Part shown: piece by piece, positions 8,396 through 16,918 of the stretch
Layout: each line of letters opens with the position of its first letter
Position numbering within the stretch: position 1 is the stretch's first letter
Source of the DNA: Pseudomonadota bacterium
GTDB taxonomy: Bacteria > Pseudomonadota > Alphaproteobacteria > Acetobacterales > Acetobacteraceae
Length of the DNA stretch: 64,000 nucleotides
Assembly (NCBI GenBank): GCA_021798915.1
Contig: JAJZBM010000005.1
Location: 62,001 to 126,000 of the forward strand
Direction: 5' to 3'
Position numbers and translations under genes: made by a program
Notes under the pieces: model-generated
The model's database searches: none
The model's input: the letters and a program-made list of their open reading frames with translations, nothing else
What the model was told of the DNA's origin: nothing

Positions 8396-11300
8396 CCCTC
8401 GGCTTTTCCGGACGGCTTGCGCAAGCGACGATCCGCTCGCCGCTGACGCCGCTTTTTCTCCTCGCCGCCCTCGCCGCCGGCCTGATCGCGCTTCTCACCA
8501 TCCCGCGCGAGGAAGACCCGCAAATCCATGTCCCGATGGTCGATATTATGGTCACGGCGAATGGTCTGGCCGCCGCCGACGTCGTCGAGCTGGTGACCAA
8601 GCCGCTCGAGACCATCGTCAAGGCGATCCCCGGCGTCGAACATGTCTATAGTCAGAGCCTCGATGATCGCGTCGTGGTGACGGCGCGTTTCGTCGTCGGC
8701 ACGGGCGAAGATGACGCCGTGCTCCGGGTCAATGACAAAATCCGTGCCAATCTCGACCGCATTCCGATCGGCATTCCCCAGCCGATGATCGTCGGGCGCG
8801 GGATCAACGATGTCGGCATCGTCGTGCTGACGCTGTCGCCACGGCCGGCGGCGGCGGGGCGCTGGCGTCAGGCCGATCTCTCGCAACTCGCGAGCAAGCT
8901 GCAATCGGAACTGATCAAGGTCGATGATGTCGGGCTTAGCTACATCGCCGGCAGCGATCCAGAGGAGATCCGCGTCGAGCCCGATCCTGAAAAGCTCTCG
9001 CTCTATGGCGTCACATTGCAGCAGCTTCTGGCCAAGGTGCGTGACGCCAACCGTTCTTTCGTCGCCGGCATGGTACGCGAAGGCGGCCAGATGAATACCG
9101 TCACCGCCGGGCAGACGCTGTTTGGCATTCCCGATATCGGCCTGTTGCTGATCACCACGCGCGACGGCCGCCCGGTCTATGTGCGCGATCTCGCGCGGAT
9201 CGTGGTCGGTGGTGCGGTGGTCGAAAACCATGTTTTCAACCTCGCGCCCAATGGACATGAGGGCGGGCATGCCGGCGGACAAGACGGATGGCACGAGACC
9301 CCGGCGGTCAGCCTCGCGCTCGCCAAACGTTCCGGCGCCAATGCGGTGGTGGTTGCGAACGCCATCGTCGCGCGCGTCAAAACCCTCGAAGGGCAGCTCA
9401 TTCCACCCGACATCCAGGTCGAGGTGACGCGGAATTATGGTGATACCGCGAATGAGAAAGCCAATGAACTATTGTTTCATCTCGGCCTCGCGACGGTTTC
9501 GATCGTCGTTCTGATCGCGTTCGCGATCGGCTGGCGCGAAGGGGTGGTGACGCTGGTGGTGATCCCGACCACCATTCTGCTGACCTTGTTCGCCGCCGAG
9601 ATGATGGGCTACACGATCAACCGCGTCTCGCTGTTCGCACTGATTTTCTCGATCGGCATTCTCGTCGATGATGCGATCGTCGTGGTCGAGAACATCGCGC
9701 GCCACTGGGCGATGGCCGATGGCCGACCGCGCATTCAGGCGGCGATCGAGGGGGTCGCCGAGGTCGGCAACCCGACCGTGGTTGCAACCTTGACGGTGAT
9801 CACAGCACTTTTGCCGATGCTGTTCGTCTCCGGCCTGATGGGGCCTTACATGGCGCCGATCCCGGCCAATGCCTCGGCGGCGATGCTGTTCTCCTTCTTC
9901 ATCGCCATGGTGATCGCGCCCTGGCTGATGCTCAAGCTCTCACCCGAGCGCAAAGGGCGGAAAGCGAACCATCACTCGGCGCATGCGCATGGCGAGGATC
10001 GGCTCGGCAGGCTCTATCGCCGCGTCGCCGGACCGCTGATCCGCTCGCGCCGGCTGTCATTGATCTTTCTGCTGCTGGTCGGTGCTGCGACGCTCGCGGT
10101 GTGCGTTCTCTTTTATACCGAGAACGTGACCGTGAAGCTCCTGCCGTTCGACAATAAATCCGAACTCTCGGTGCTGCTCGATCTTCCCGCCGGCGCCAGC
10201 CTCGAAGAGACCGAGCGGCGTCTGTTCGCCGCCGCCCGCATCGTCGAAACCTTGCCGGAAGTGCGCTCCATCCAGCTCTACGCCGGAACCCCGGAGCCGT
10301 TCGATTTCAACGGTCTGGTCCGCCATTATTATGCCCGCGAAAATCCCTGGCTCGGCGATTTGCATATCGTCCTCGCGCCCAAGGCCGAACGCAAGCGGCC
10401 GAGCCACACGATAGCACTCGATCTCCGGCGCAAACTCGCGCAGCTGGCGCTGCCATCGGGCGCGGTCTTGAAAGTGGTCGAAATGCCGCCCGGGCCGCCG
10501 GTACTCGCGACCCTGCTTGCCGAAATCTATGGCCCCGATGCCGCAACCCGCCGCGATGTCGCCGAAGAGGTCAAGAAAATCTTCAAATCCGTGCCATTCA
10601 TCGTCGATGTAGACGATTCCTACGGCCATCGCGAACCGCGTCTCCATATCGCCATCGATCAGCCGGAGATCGATTATTTCCGTGTCAACCAGAGCGACGT
10701 CTACGACACCATCCAGGCGTTGTTCGGCGGCTTGCCGGTCGGCTACTCCTATCGCGGCGCGGAGCGGCTGCCGATCGAAATCGCGATCGGCCTGCCCAAA
10801 CGCGATCTGAGCTGGAACGAAAGGCTGGCGGCGACGCCGGTTCCGGCCAATACCCTGCCCGGCGCGCGCGGCGTCGTCGAACTCGGCCAACTGGTCAGCG
10901 TCACCCGCGAACGCGGCTCACGGACGATTTTCCGCCGCGACGGCCATACCGCCGCTATGGTGACCGGGGAACTCGCCGGTGATTTCGAGGCGCCGATCTA
11001 CGGTATGCTCGCAGTCGACAAGCTGATCGCCGCCCATGATTGGGGGAAACTCCCGAAACCGACGGTGAGCTTTCGCGGCCAGCCGGAAAACGAGGCGACG
11101 CCGAGCCTGCTCTGGGATGGCGAGTGGGAGATCACCTATGTCACCTTCCGCGACATGGGGGCGGCCTTCATGGTCGCCATTCTCGGGATTTACATTCTCG
11201 TCGTCGCGCAGTTTCAGAGTTTCAAGATTCCGCTGATGATTCTGACGCCGATTCCGCTCACCCTGATCGGCATCATGCTCGGCCATTGGCTGCTGGCCGC

Positions 11301-11625
11301 CCCCTTCACCGCGACCTCGATGATCGGCTTCATCGCCCTCGCCGGCATCATCGTGCGCAATTCCATCCTGCTGGTTGACTTCATCCGCCATGGCCGCGGC
11401 GAGAAGCCGCTGCGCGAGGTGCTGATCGATGCCGGCGCCATCCGCTTCAAGCCGATCTTGCTGACCGCGCTCTCGGCGATGATCGGTGCTGCGACCATTC
11501 TTCCCGATCCGATCTTCCAGGGCCTCGCGATCTCGCTTCTATTCGGCCTCGCCTCCTCGACACTGCTCACCGTTCTGGTGATCCCGGCGATTTATGTCGT
11601 GCTGCGCGATCCGCTCGGGCGTTGA
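8392..11625 (+). CDS. RND-family efflux pump, inner-membrane subunit
   Basis: At 1077 residues this is a full-length AcrB/CzcA-superfamily transporter. It has the N-terminal membrane helix, two large periplasmic loops, and two bundles of helices (for example LGLATVSIVVLIAFAIGW and YILVVAQFQSFKIPLMIL). Helix 4 carries two acidic residues in GILVDDAIVVVENI, as needed for proton relay. An early REEDPQIHVPMV segment resembles pumps of the MMPL/HAE-like alphaproteobacterial subgroup rather than classical drug pumps. It is translationally coupled to the adaptor. The substrate is unknown; its position behind a persulfide sensor suggests export of something made or needed under sulfide stress. Confidence 0.92.
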   Translation: MTLGFSGRLAQATIRSPLTPLFLLAALAAGLIALLTIPREEDPQIHVPMVDIMVTANGLAAADVVELVTKPLETIVKAIPGVEHVYSQSLDDRVVVTARFVVGTGEDDAVLRVNDKIRANLDRIPIGIPQPMIVGRGINDVGIVVLTLSPRPAAAGRWRQADLSQLASKLQSELIKVDDVGLSYIAGSDPEEIRVEPDPEKLSLYGVTLQQLLAKVRDANRSFVAGMVREGGQMNTVTAGQTLFGIPDIGLLLITTRDGRPVYVRDLARIVVGGAVVENHVFNLAPNGHEGGHAGGQDGWHETPAVSLALAKRSGANAVVVANAIVARVKTLEGQLIPPDIQVEVTRNYGDTANEKANELLFHLGLATVSIVVLIAFAIGWREGVVTLVVIPTTILLTLFAAEMMGYTINRVSLFALIFSIGILVDDAIVVVENIARHWAMADGRPRIQAAIEGVAEVGNPTVVATLTVITALLPMLFVSGLMGPYMAPIPANASAAMLFSFFIAMVIAPWLMLKLSPERKGRKANHHSAHAHGEDRLGRLYRRVAGPLIRSRRLSLIFLLLVGAATLAVCVLFYTENVTVKLLPFDNKSELSVLLDLPAGASLEETERRLFAAARIVETLPEVRSIQLYAGTPEPFDFNGLVRHYYARENPWLGDLHIVLAPKAERKRPSHTIALDLRRKLAQLALPSGAVLKVVEMPPGPPVLATLLAEIYGPDAATRRDVAEEVKKIFKSVPFIVDVDDSYGHREPRLHIAIDQPEIDYFRVNQSDVYDTIQALFGGLPVGYSYRGAERLPIEIAIGLPKRDLSWNERLAATPVPANTLPGARGVVELGQLVSVTRERGSRTIFRRDGHTAAMVTGELAGDFEAPIYGMLAVDKLIAAHDWGKLPKPTVSFRGQPENEATPSLLWDGEWEITYVTFRDMGAAFMVAILGIYILVVAQFQSFKIPLMILTPIPLTLIGIMLGHWLLAAPFTATSMIGFIALAGIIVRNSILLVDFIRHGRGEKPLREVLIDAGAIRFKPILLTALSAMIGAATILPDPIFQGLAISLLFGLASSTLLTVLVIPAIYVVLRDPLGR

Positions 11626-11649
11626 AGGGAGAGGGAGGGGAGATAAGGG

Positions 11650-11682
11650 GTTCTTTTTTGAAAAAAAGAACCAAAAAACTTT
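11650..11682 (+). repeat. Intergenic hairpin repeat, copy 1 (core only)
   Basis: This is the 33-bp core of the repeat family, identical to the cores at 57812 and 63539. A near-perfect inverted repeat (GTTCTTTTTT / AAAAAAGAAC) is followed by CAAAAAACTTT. Here it lacks the GC hairpin present in other copies. It sits between two convergent genes (the RND pump and the MBL hydrolase), where the hairpin with A/T tracts could act as a bidirectional terminator. Confidence 0.85.
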
Positions 11683-11711
11683 ATTCTGGGAGGGGGGAAG
11701 GGAGCGGGTTT

Positions 11712-12542
11712 TTACGTCGGTGAGGAGAGGCGGGCCGCGCTTTCCGGATCATGCGCCGGAAGATAGACCATCGGCTGGGCTGCGGCCGCCGAGACTTCGC
11801 CGAAGGCGGCGATGGTGGCGAGCGTTTTCCTTGCCGAGCGTGGATTGGGAGAAACGCCATCGACAGCGCGCGTGGCAAGTGCTGCGGCGTCGTATGACGC
11901 ATCGCCGGCGATCAGAAAACGGCGCTCCGGCGTCGTCACCAGCACCGAAACATGGCCGGAAGTGTGACCCGGCGTCGGCACGATCATCACCGCGCCATCC
12001 GTGGTCAGCGCCATGGCGCGCGGGAAGGGCGCGGGCGGCGCGGCATCGAAGCGGATGAAAGCGGGGCGGAAGCCGCGTGGCAGATGGTTGAGGCAATAGC
12101 CGCGCACCTGCCCGGCGACACCTTGCGCGATCTGCCATTCGATACGCGCGACAAGCGTGCGAAGGGGCGGCAGATGCGCGAGCCCGCCGGCATGGTCGGT
12201 GTGCAGATGCGTCAGCACGACGGCGCGAAGATCGCCCGGCGCGATGCCGAGCGCCCGGAGCTGGACATCGATCGCCTGGTCGTCGGTGATCGCGAAACGC
12301 ACCGCGAGGCGGAAATAAGGATGCCAGGGCGGGAAATAGCCGCGCGTCATGGCGCGCGGGCTCTCGCCGCTATCGACCAGGAACAACCCCTCCGGATGCT
12401 CGATCAGGAAGGCGTGGATCGGCAGTTCCGCGCTCCAGCCGCGTTCGAGGAACGGACGCAGGCGGCGGAACGGCGCACGCCCGATGATCTGGCTCGGGCG
12501 CACGTAAACCGAACCGGTGCGGAGCGCGTGGACGCGGATCAT
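11712..12542 (-). CDS. MBL-fold metallo-hydrolase (lactonase-like)
   Basis: The 276-residue protein has the metallo-beta-lactamase zinc motif HLHTDH at residues 112-117, followed by AGG. It also has GHTSGH near 193 and IAGDASY near 214 for the bridging Asp. The N-terminal HAFLIEHPEGLFLVDSG block and overall size resemble AHL-lactonase-like proteins and glyoxalase-II-like hydrolases. It would hydrolyse an ester, thioester or lactone in the cytoplasm; quorum quenching is only one option. Its start overlaps the rsmI stop by 4 bp (ATGA), so the two are translationally coupled. No signal peptide is seen. Confidence 0.82.
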   Translation of the reverse strand: MIRVHALRTGSVYVRPSQIIGRAPFRRLRPFLERGWSAELPIHAFLIEHPEGLFLVDSGESPRAMTRGYFPPWHPYFRLAVRFAITDDQAIDVQLRALGIAPGDLRAVVLTHLHTDHAGGLAHLPPLRTLVARIEWQIAQGVAGQVRGYCLNHLPRGFRPAFIRFDAAPPAPFPRAMALTTDGAVMIVPTPGHTSGHVSVLVTTPERRFLIAGDASYDAAALATRAVDGVSPNPRSARKTLATIAAFGEVSAAAAQPMVYLPAHDPESAARLSSPT

Positions 12543-13447
12543 GCCGCGCCCTCCGCCTGCAGCGCGAGCGCCCGCGCATAGACCTCGCCGCGTGGCCGGC
12601 CGGTGAGTGCGCTGGCCCGCGCCACCGCCGCTTTCAGCGAGCCTTCCGCTAGCGCTGCCCGCAAAATGGTGTCGAGATCGGCGGCATCGGGCGGCGGCGC
12701 CGCGTCGGCGGGGGCGACGACGAGGGTGATCTCGCCGCGCGCCGGGTGCTCGGCGTAATGCGCGGCGAGCAGAGGGAGCGGGTCGCGTCGCACCTCCTCG
12801 AAACGCTTGGTCAATTCACGCGCGACGGCCGCCGGGCGGGGGCCGAGGGAGGCCGCGAGATCGGCGAGGGTCGCGGCGAGGCGATGCGGCGCTTCATGCC
12901 AGATCAGTGTCGCGCGGAGACCGGCATGCTCGGCGGCGCGCAGGGCGGCGAAGTCTCGCAATCGGGCGCTGGCGCGTGGCGGCGGAAAGCCGAGAAACAG
13001 AAAAGGGTGCGGCGGCAGGCCCGAGAGCGTGAGCGCGAGCAGCGCGGCGTTCGCGCCCGGAATCGCCGTGACCGGCAGCCCCGCCGCGATCGCCGCCCGC
13101 ACCAGCCGATAGCCGGGGTCGGAGACCAAGGGCGTGCCGGCATCCGAGACCAGGGCGATTCGCTGGCCCCGGCCGAGGCGTTCGAGCAATTCCGGGATGC
13201 GCGCCGCCTCGTTATGCTCATGCAGCGCCGAAAGCGGCCGGTGGATGGCGAAGGCGCGGCACAGCCGGGTGGTGACCCTGGTATCCTCGCATAAAATGAG
13301 GTCGGCGGCGCGTAAGGCGGCAAGCGCGCGGGCACTGATATCGCCGAGGTTGCCGAGCGGCGTGGAAACCAGCACTAATCCCTTCGGTGCCGGGGATAAG
13401 CCCGGTTCGATCTCGCGGAGGAAGGGGTCGCATGCGGCTTCAGACAT
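12539..13447 (-). CDS. rsmI: 16S rRNA (cytidine-1402-2'-O)-methyltransferase
   Basis: RsmI methylates the ribose of C1402 in 16S rRNA, fine-tuning the decoding centre. The 302-residue protein shows the family blocks LVLVSTPLGNLGDIS, ILCEDTR, LVSDAGTPLVSDPG and a Pro-rich PPHPFLFLGFPP stretch, then RELTKRFEE. AGGAG lies 5 bases before the ATG at 13447. That start lies 16 bp inside the divergent lipoprotein gene; an internal GTG at 13375, preceded by AAGGGA, is a shorter alternative that still keeps the whole fold. Confidence 0.94.
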   Translation of the reverse strand: MSEAACDPFLREIEPGLSPAPKGLVLVSTPLGNLGDISARALAALRAADLILCEDTRVTTRLCRAFAIHRPLSALHEHNEAARIPELLERLGRGQRIALVSDAGTPLVSDPGYRLVRAAIAAGLPVTAIPGANAALLALTLSGLPPHPFLFLGFPPPRASARLRDFAALRAAEHAGLRATLIWHEAPHRLAATLADLAASLGPRPAAVARELTKRFEEVRRDPLPLLAAHYAEHPARGEITLVVAPADAAPPPDAADLDTILRAALAEGSLKAAVARASALTGRPRGEVYARALALQAEGAA

Positions 13448-14697
13448 TCGCTCTCCTGATCAGCGGCCTCGCGACCGCGAGCCTGGCCTTGGCGGGCTGC
13501 GCCGGTTCGGGATATTCCCCCGCCCTGGGCGGAGGCAAGCCCCAGGCGCTGGCCGGCGGCGCGGCGGGCGGCAACGCTGGCGGCAACGCTGGCGGCGAGG
13601 CGGGCAAAATCGCCCTGCTGCTGCCGCTGAGCGGCGCCGATGCCGGGCTCGGCGACGCGATGCACAACGCCGCCGAACTCGCCCTCACCCCCGCCGGCTC
13701 GCCCCGGCTCGACGTCCACGATACCGCCGGCGTCCCGGCCGAGGCGGCGCGCGCGGCGGCGCAGGCGATCGCGGCCGGCGATGACATGATCCTCGGCCCG
13801 CTCACCGCGCCCGAGACCCTCGCCGTCGCCACGCCTGCGCGTGCGGCCGGGGTGCCGGTGCTGGCCTTCACCTCCGACCCCAAGGCGGCGCAGCCCGGCG
13901 TCTGGACGCTCGGCCTGACGCCAGGGGCGCAGGTGCGCCGGCTGGTCGCCGCCGCCCGCGCCGAGGGACGAACGCGCTTCATCGCCCTTCTGCCGGAGAG
14001 CGGCTATGGCCATCTCATGGCCGAGGCGCTGGCGCAGGCTTGCGCCGAAGCCGGCCTCGCGGCGCCGGGAATTTATTTCCATGGCGCCAGTATGGCGGCG
14101 ATGAACCAGCTCGTGCGCACGGTGTCCGATTACGTCAATCGCCGCGGCCCGATCGAGAAACAGATCCGCGAGGCGCGCGCCAAGGGCGATCGCAAAACCG
14201 CAAACGACCTCGCCAAGCAGCCGATTCCGCCACCCCCCTTCGATGCCGTGCTGCTCGCCGATACCGGGGAACAACTCGCCGAGCTCTCCTCCCTACTGCC
14301 TTATTACGACGTCGATGCGCCCGCCGTCCGCCTGCTCGGCCCGGCGCTCTGGGCGCAGCCGGCGGCGCGGGCCGGGGCGGCGCTCAAAGGCGCCTGGTAT
14401 GCCGCCCCCGACCCCGCCGCGCGTGCCGCTTTCGTGGCTGCGTACAGCGCGAAATATGGCAGTGCGCCGCCGCCGCTCGCCGATCTCGCCTATGACGCCG
14501 CGGCCCTCGCCCGCGTCGTCGCCCATGAAGGCGGATCGCGTGGCGGCGCGCTCACCGCCGGTTCAGGGTTTACCGGCGCCGATGGCCTGCTTGCCTTGCA
14601 ACCCGATGGCCGGGTGCGCCGTGGCCTCGCCGTCTTCGGCCTCGACGGCAAGGTCGTCGCGCCGGCACCAACCCGGGTCGGCGAGGCCGGAAGCTGA
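13432..14697 (+). CDS. Periplasmic lipoprotein, penicillin-binding-protein activator family (LpoA/LppC-like)
   Basis: The 421-residue protein starts with a lipoprotein signal peptide (lipobox LAGC, Cys23). A Gly/Asn-rich linker follows, then a type I periplasmic-binding-protein fold that begins KIALLLPLSGADAGLG. This matches the LppC/LpoA C-terminal domain, which in enterics activates PBP1A; many alphaproteobacteria carry this protein next to rsmI. A very strong ribosome site (GGAGGAAGGGG) supports the ATG at 13432. It lies head-to-head with rsmI with a 16-bp overlap. The sensor kinase gene follows immediately. Confidence 0.85.
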   Translation: MRLQTFALLISGLATASLALAGCAGSGYSPALGGGKPQALAGGAAGGNAGGNAGGEAGKIALLLPLSGADAGLGDAMHNAAELALTPAGSPRLDVHDTAGVPAEAARAAAQAIAAGDDMILGPLTAPETLAVATPARAAGVPVLAFTSDPKAAQPGVWTLGLTPGAQVRRLVAAARAEGRTRFIALLPESGYGHLMAEALAQACAEAGLAAPGIYFHGASMAAMNQLVRTVSDYVNRRGPIEKQIREARAKGDRKTANDLAKQPIPPPPFDAVLLADTGEQLAELSSLLPYYDVDAPAVRLLGPALWAQPAARAGAALKGAWYAAPDPAARAAFVAAYSAKYGSAPPPLADLAYDAAALARVVAHEGGSRGGALTAGSGFTGADGLLALQPDGRVRRGLAVFGLDGKVVAPAPTRVGEAGS

Positions 14698-15962
14698 CGC
14701 CAGAGACCGCCCTGCTGCTGGCGCTGGCCGGCCTCGCTGGTCTCGTCTGGCTTTCGCTCTGGCGCGATGTCAGGCGGCTGGAAGGGACGCTCAGGGCGGC
14801 CTTGGGCGAGGGCGAATCCGGCCCGCGCCCATGGTGGCCATGGTTTCGCCGCCTCGCCGAGAGCGTCGAGCGCCTGGCGCGCGGGCGGAGTGAGCAAGCG
14901 GCGACGCGGGCCCGTCTCGCCCAGGCCGGGGCCTTGATCGTCGAACGTCTGCCCGACCCGCTGATCGTCCTCGGCGCCGATCGCGGCGTGCGGCAGGCCA
15001 ATGGCGCGGCGCGCGCGGCGTTCGGCGAGGACATCGCCGCCGTGCTCCGCCATCCGACGCTGCGCGCCGCGATCGAACGCGCCTATGCCGAGCGCATGAC
15101 GCAATCGGTCGTTTTCTCGCTTCCGGTGCCGGTGCAGCGCGAGGTGCGCGCCAGTGTCGTGCATCTGCTCCAGGAGTTGCCCGATGGCGGTGCGGCGATC
15201 GTGGTTCTCGCCGACCGCTCGCGCGAGCAGGCGGTGGAGCGGATGCGGGCCGATTTCGTCGCCAATGCCAGCCACGAATTGCGCACCCCGCTTGCCAGCC
15301 TGATCGGCTTCATCGACACGCTGCGCGGCCCCGCCGCCGATGACCCGGCGGCGCAGACACGCTTTCTCGGCATCATGGCCGAGCAGGCGGCGCGGATGAA
15401 CCGGCTGATCGACGATCTCCTGCGCCTGTCGCGGATCGAGGTCGATGAGCATCTGCCGCCGACCGGCCGGGTCGATCTCCGCGCCCTGCTGCTGCGGCTT
15501 GCCGCGTCCTTCGAGATGCGTTTTGCGGAGCGCGGGATGCGGCTCGATCTTGCGCTTTCGGAGACGCTGCCGGAGATCGCCGGTGATCATGATCAGATCG
15601 TACAGATCGGTCAGAATCTGCTCGACAATGCCCTTAAATACGGCCGCGAGGGCGGCGTCGTGCGGCTCGTGGCGCATGACGCCGCGCCGGCGGCGCGCCC
15701 TGGGGTTGCGATCATCGTCGAGGATGACGGGCCGGGAATCCCGCGCGCCCATCTGCCGCGCCTGACGGAGCGTTTCTACCGTGTCGACAAGGGGCGCTCG
15801 CGCGCCGCCGGTGGCACCGGCCTCGGCCTTGCCATCGTCAAGCACGTGGTCAACCGCCATCGCGGCCAATTGACCATCGAGAGCGAGGAGGGGAGCTTCG
15901 CCCGTTTCACCGTCTGGCTGCCCCTCGGCGACACATCCCCGTCAGATAGCAATAACACATAA
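14694..15962 (+). CDS. phoR: PhoR-like sensor histidine kinase
   Basis: The protein has one N-terminal membrane helix (ALLLALAGLAGLVWLSLW) and a PAS-like domain (LPDPLIVLGADRGVRQANGAA). The HisKA box FVANASHELRTPLASLIGFIDTL is characteristic of PhoR. N box DNALKYG, G1 EDDGPGIPRAHL, F box LTERFYRVD and G2 GTGLGLAIVKH follow. PhoR controls the phosphate-starvation response with PhoB; no phoB or pst genes lie nearby. No ATG/GTG/TTG precedes the membrane helix. A CTG at 14694 overlapping the upstream TGA, with GAGG 7 bases before it, is proposed. A TTG at 14802 would delete the helix. Confidence 0.85.
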   Translation: MTPETALLLALAGLAGLVWLSLWRDVRRLEGTLRAALGEGESGPRPWWPWFRRLAESVERLARGRSEQAATRARLAQAGALIVERLPDPLIVLGADRGVRQANGAARAAFGEDIAAVLRHPTLRAAIERAYAERMTQSVVFSLPVPVQREVRASVVHLLQELPDGGAAIVVLADRSREQAVERMRADFVANASHELRTPLASLIGFIDTLRGPAADDPAAQTRFLGIMAEQAARMNRLIDDLLRLSRIEVDEHLPPTGRVDLRALLLRLAASFEMRFAERGMRLDLALSETLPEIAGDHDQIVQIGQNLLDNALKYGREGGVVRLVAHDAAPAARPGVAIIVEDDGPGIPRAHLPRLTERFYRVDKGRSRAAGGTGLGLAIVKHVVNRHRGQLTIESEEGSFARFTVWLPLGDTSPSDSNNT

Positions 15963-15970
15963 CTATTCCG

Positions 15971-16000
15971 TTGACGCTGCCCGGCGGTCACGGCTAGACC
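15971..16000 (+). promoter_or_regulatory. Candidate promoter of the hydroxycinnamate cluster
   Basis: TTGACG (15971-15976) is followed after 18 bp by TAGACC (15995-16000), in the 98-bp gap before the crotonase gene. The -35 is good and the -10 is weak, as is common in high-GC alphaproteobacteria. No palindrome is obvious beside it. Confidence 0.35.
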
Positions 16001-16060
16001 ACTGCTCGACGTCCTTGCCGCCCGATCAAAAACCCCGAACCCAGAATCAGGGCCCGCCCG

Positions 16061-16852
16061 ATGCCGCCAGAGGCCGAAACGCCGCGCTCTTCCCTCCTCA
16101 CCGTCGAAATGCGCGGCGCGGTCGCGCTTTTGCACCTCGCGCGTCCGGAAAAGCGCAACGCCCTCAACGAAGCCCTGGTCGTTGCCCTCGGCGCCTTCTT
16201 CGCCGCCCCGCCCGAGGGCGCGCGCGCGGCGGTTTTGGCCGGGCGCGGCGCGCATTTCTCCGCCGGGCTCGATCTCGCGGATATCTCCGAGCAGGACGCG
16301 ACCGCCGGCCTGTTTCACAGCCGCCTCTGGCATCGGGCCTTCCGCCACATCGCGGAGGGGACGTTGCCGGTGATCGCGGCGTTGCATGGCGCGGTGATCG
16401 GCGGCGGGCTCGAACTCGCCAGCGCCTGTCATATCCGGGTCGCCGAGCGCTCCACCTATTACGCGCTCCCCGAGGGGCAGCGGGGGATTTTCGTCGGCGG
16501 CGGCGGCTCGGTGCGGCTGCCGCGCCTGATCGGCCTTGCCCGCATGACCGATATGATGCTGACCGGCCGCGTCTTCGGCGCCGAGGAAGGTCAGGCGATC
16601 GGTCTCTCCAACTACCTCGTCGATGACGGCGCCGGGCTCGCGCTGGCCCTCGATCTCGCGGCGAAAGTGGCGGCGAATGCGCCGCTGACCAATTTCGCGG
16701 TGCTGCACGCCCTGCCGCGTATCGCCGAGAGCGACCGCGAAGGCGGTTTCCTCGCCGAAAGCCTGATGGCGGCGATCGCGGCGGCCGATGCGGACGCCAA
16801 ATCCCGCTTGCGTGCGTTTCTCGATGGGCGGGCGGCGAAGATCGCCCCCTGA
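16061..16852 (+). CDS. Enoyl-CoA hydratase/isomerase family protein (crotonase)
   Basis: The 263-residue crotonase has the CoA-binding HLARPEKRNALNEAL region and the oxyanion-hole block GAHFSAGLDLADI. GAVIGGGLELASACHIRVAE carries one catalytic Glu, and YALPEGQRGIFVGGGGSVRLP carries the second. It would hydrate an enoyl-CoA double bond. Placed just before a feruloyl-CoA synthase, it is likely to act on a hydroxycinnamoyl-CoA. It is not an obvious match to the hydratase/aldolase that makes vanillin directly. The downstream thiolase argues for a beta-oxidative route, though no hydroxyacyl-CoA dehydrogenase is present here. Confidence 0.85.
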   Translation: MPPEAETPRSSLLTVEMRGAVALLHLARPEKRNALNEALVVALGAFFAAPPEGARAAVLAGRGAHFSAGLDLADISEQDATAGLFHSRLWHRAFRHIAEGTLPVIAALHGAVIGGGLELASACHIRVAERSTYYALPEGQRGIFVGGGGSVRLPRLIGLARMTDMMLTGRVFGAEEGQAIGLSNYLVDDGAGLALALDLAAKVAANAPLTNFAVLHALPRIAESDREGGFLAESLMAAIAAADADAKSRLRAFLDGRAAKIAP

Positions 16853-16918
16853 ACGATGGCGACCGTCCCCCGCTCGGGGGGGGCTGGCCGGGGTAATGCC
16901 TGGGAGGGAGGAGAAAGC

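Noticed and set aside
16061-16852. Naming the crotonase feruloyl-CoA hydratase/lyase (vanillin-forming)
   Set aside because: It lacks the characteristic opening and active-site segments I associate with that enzyme, and a thiolase follows; left as a crotonase.
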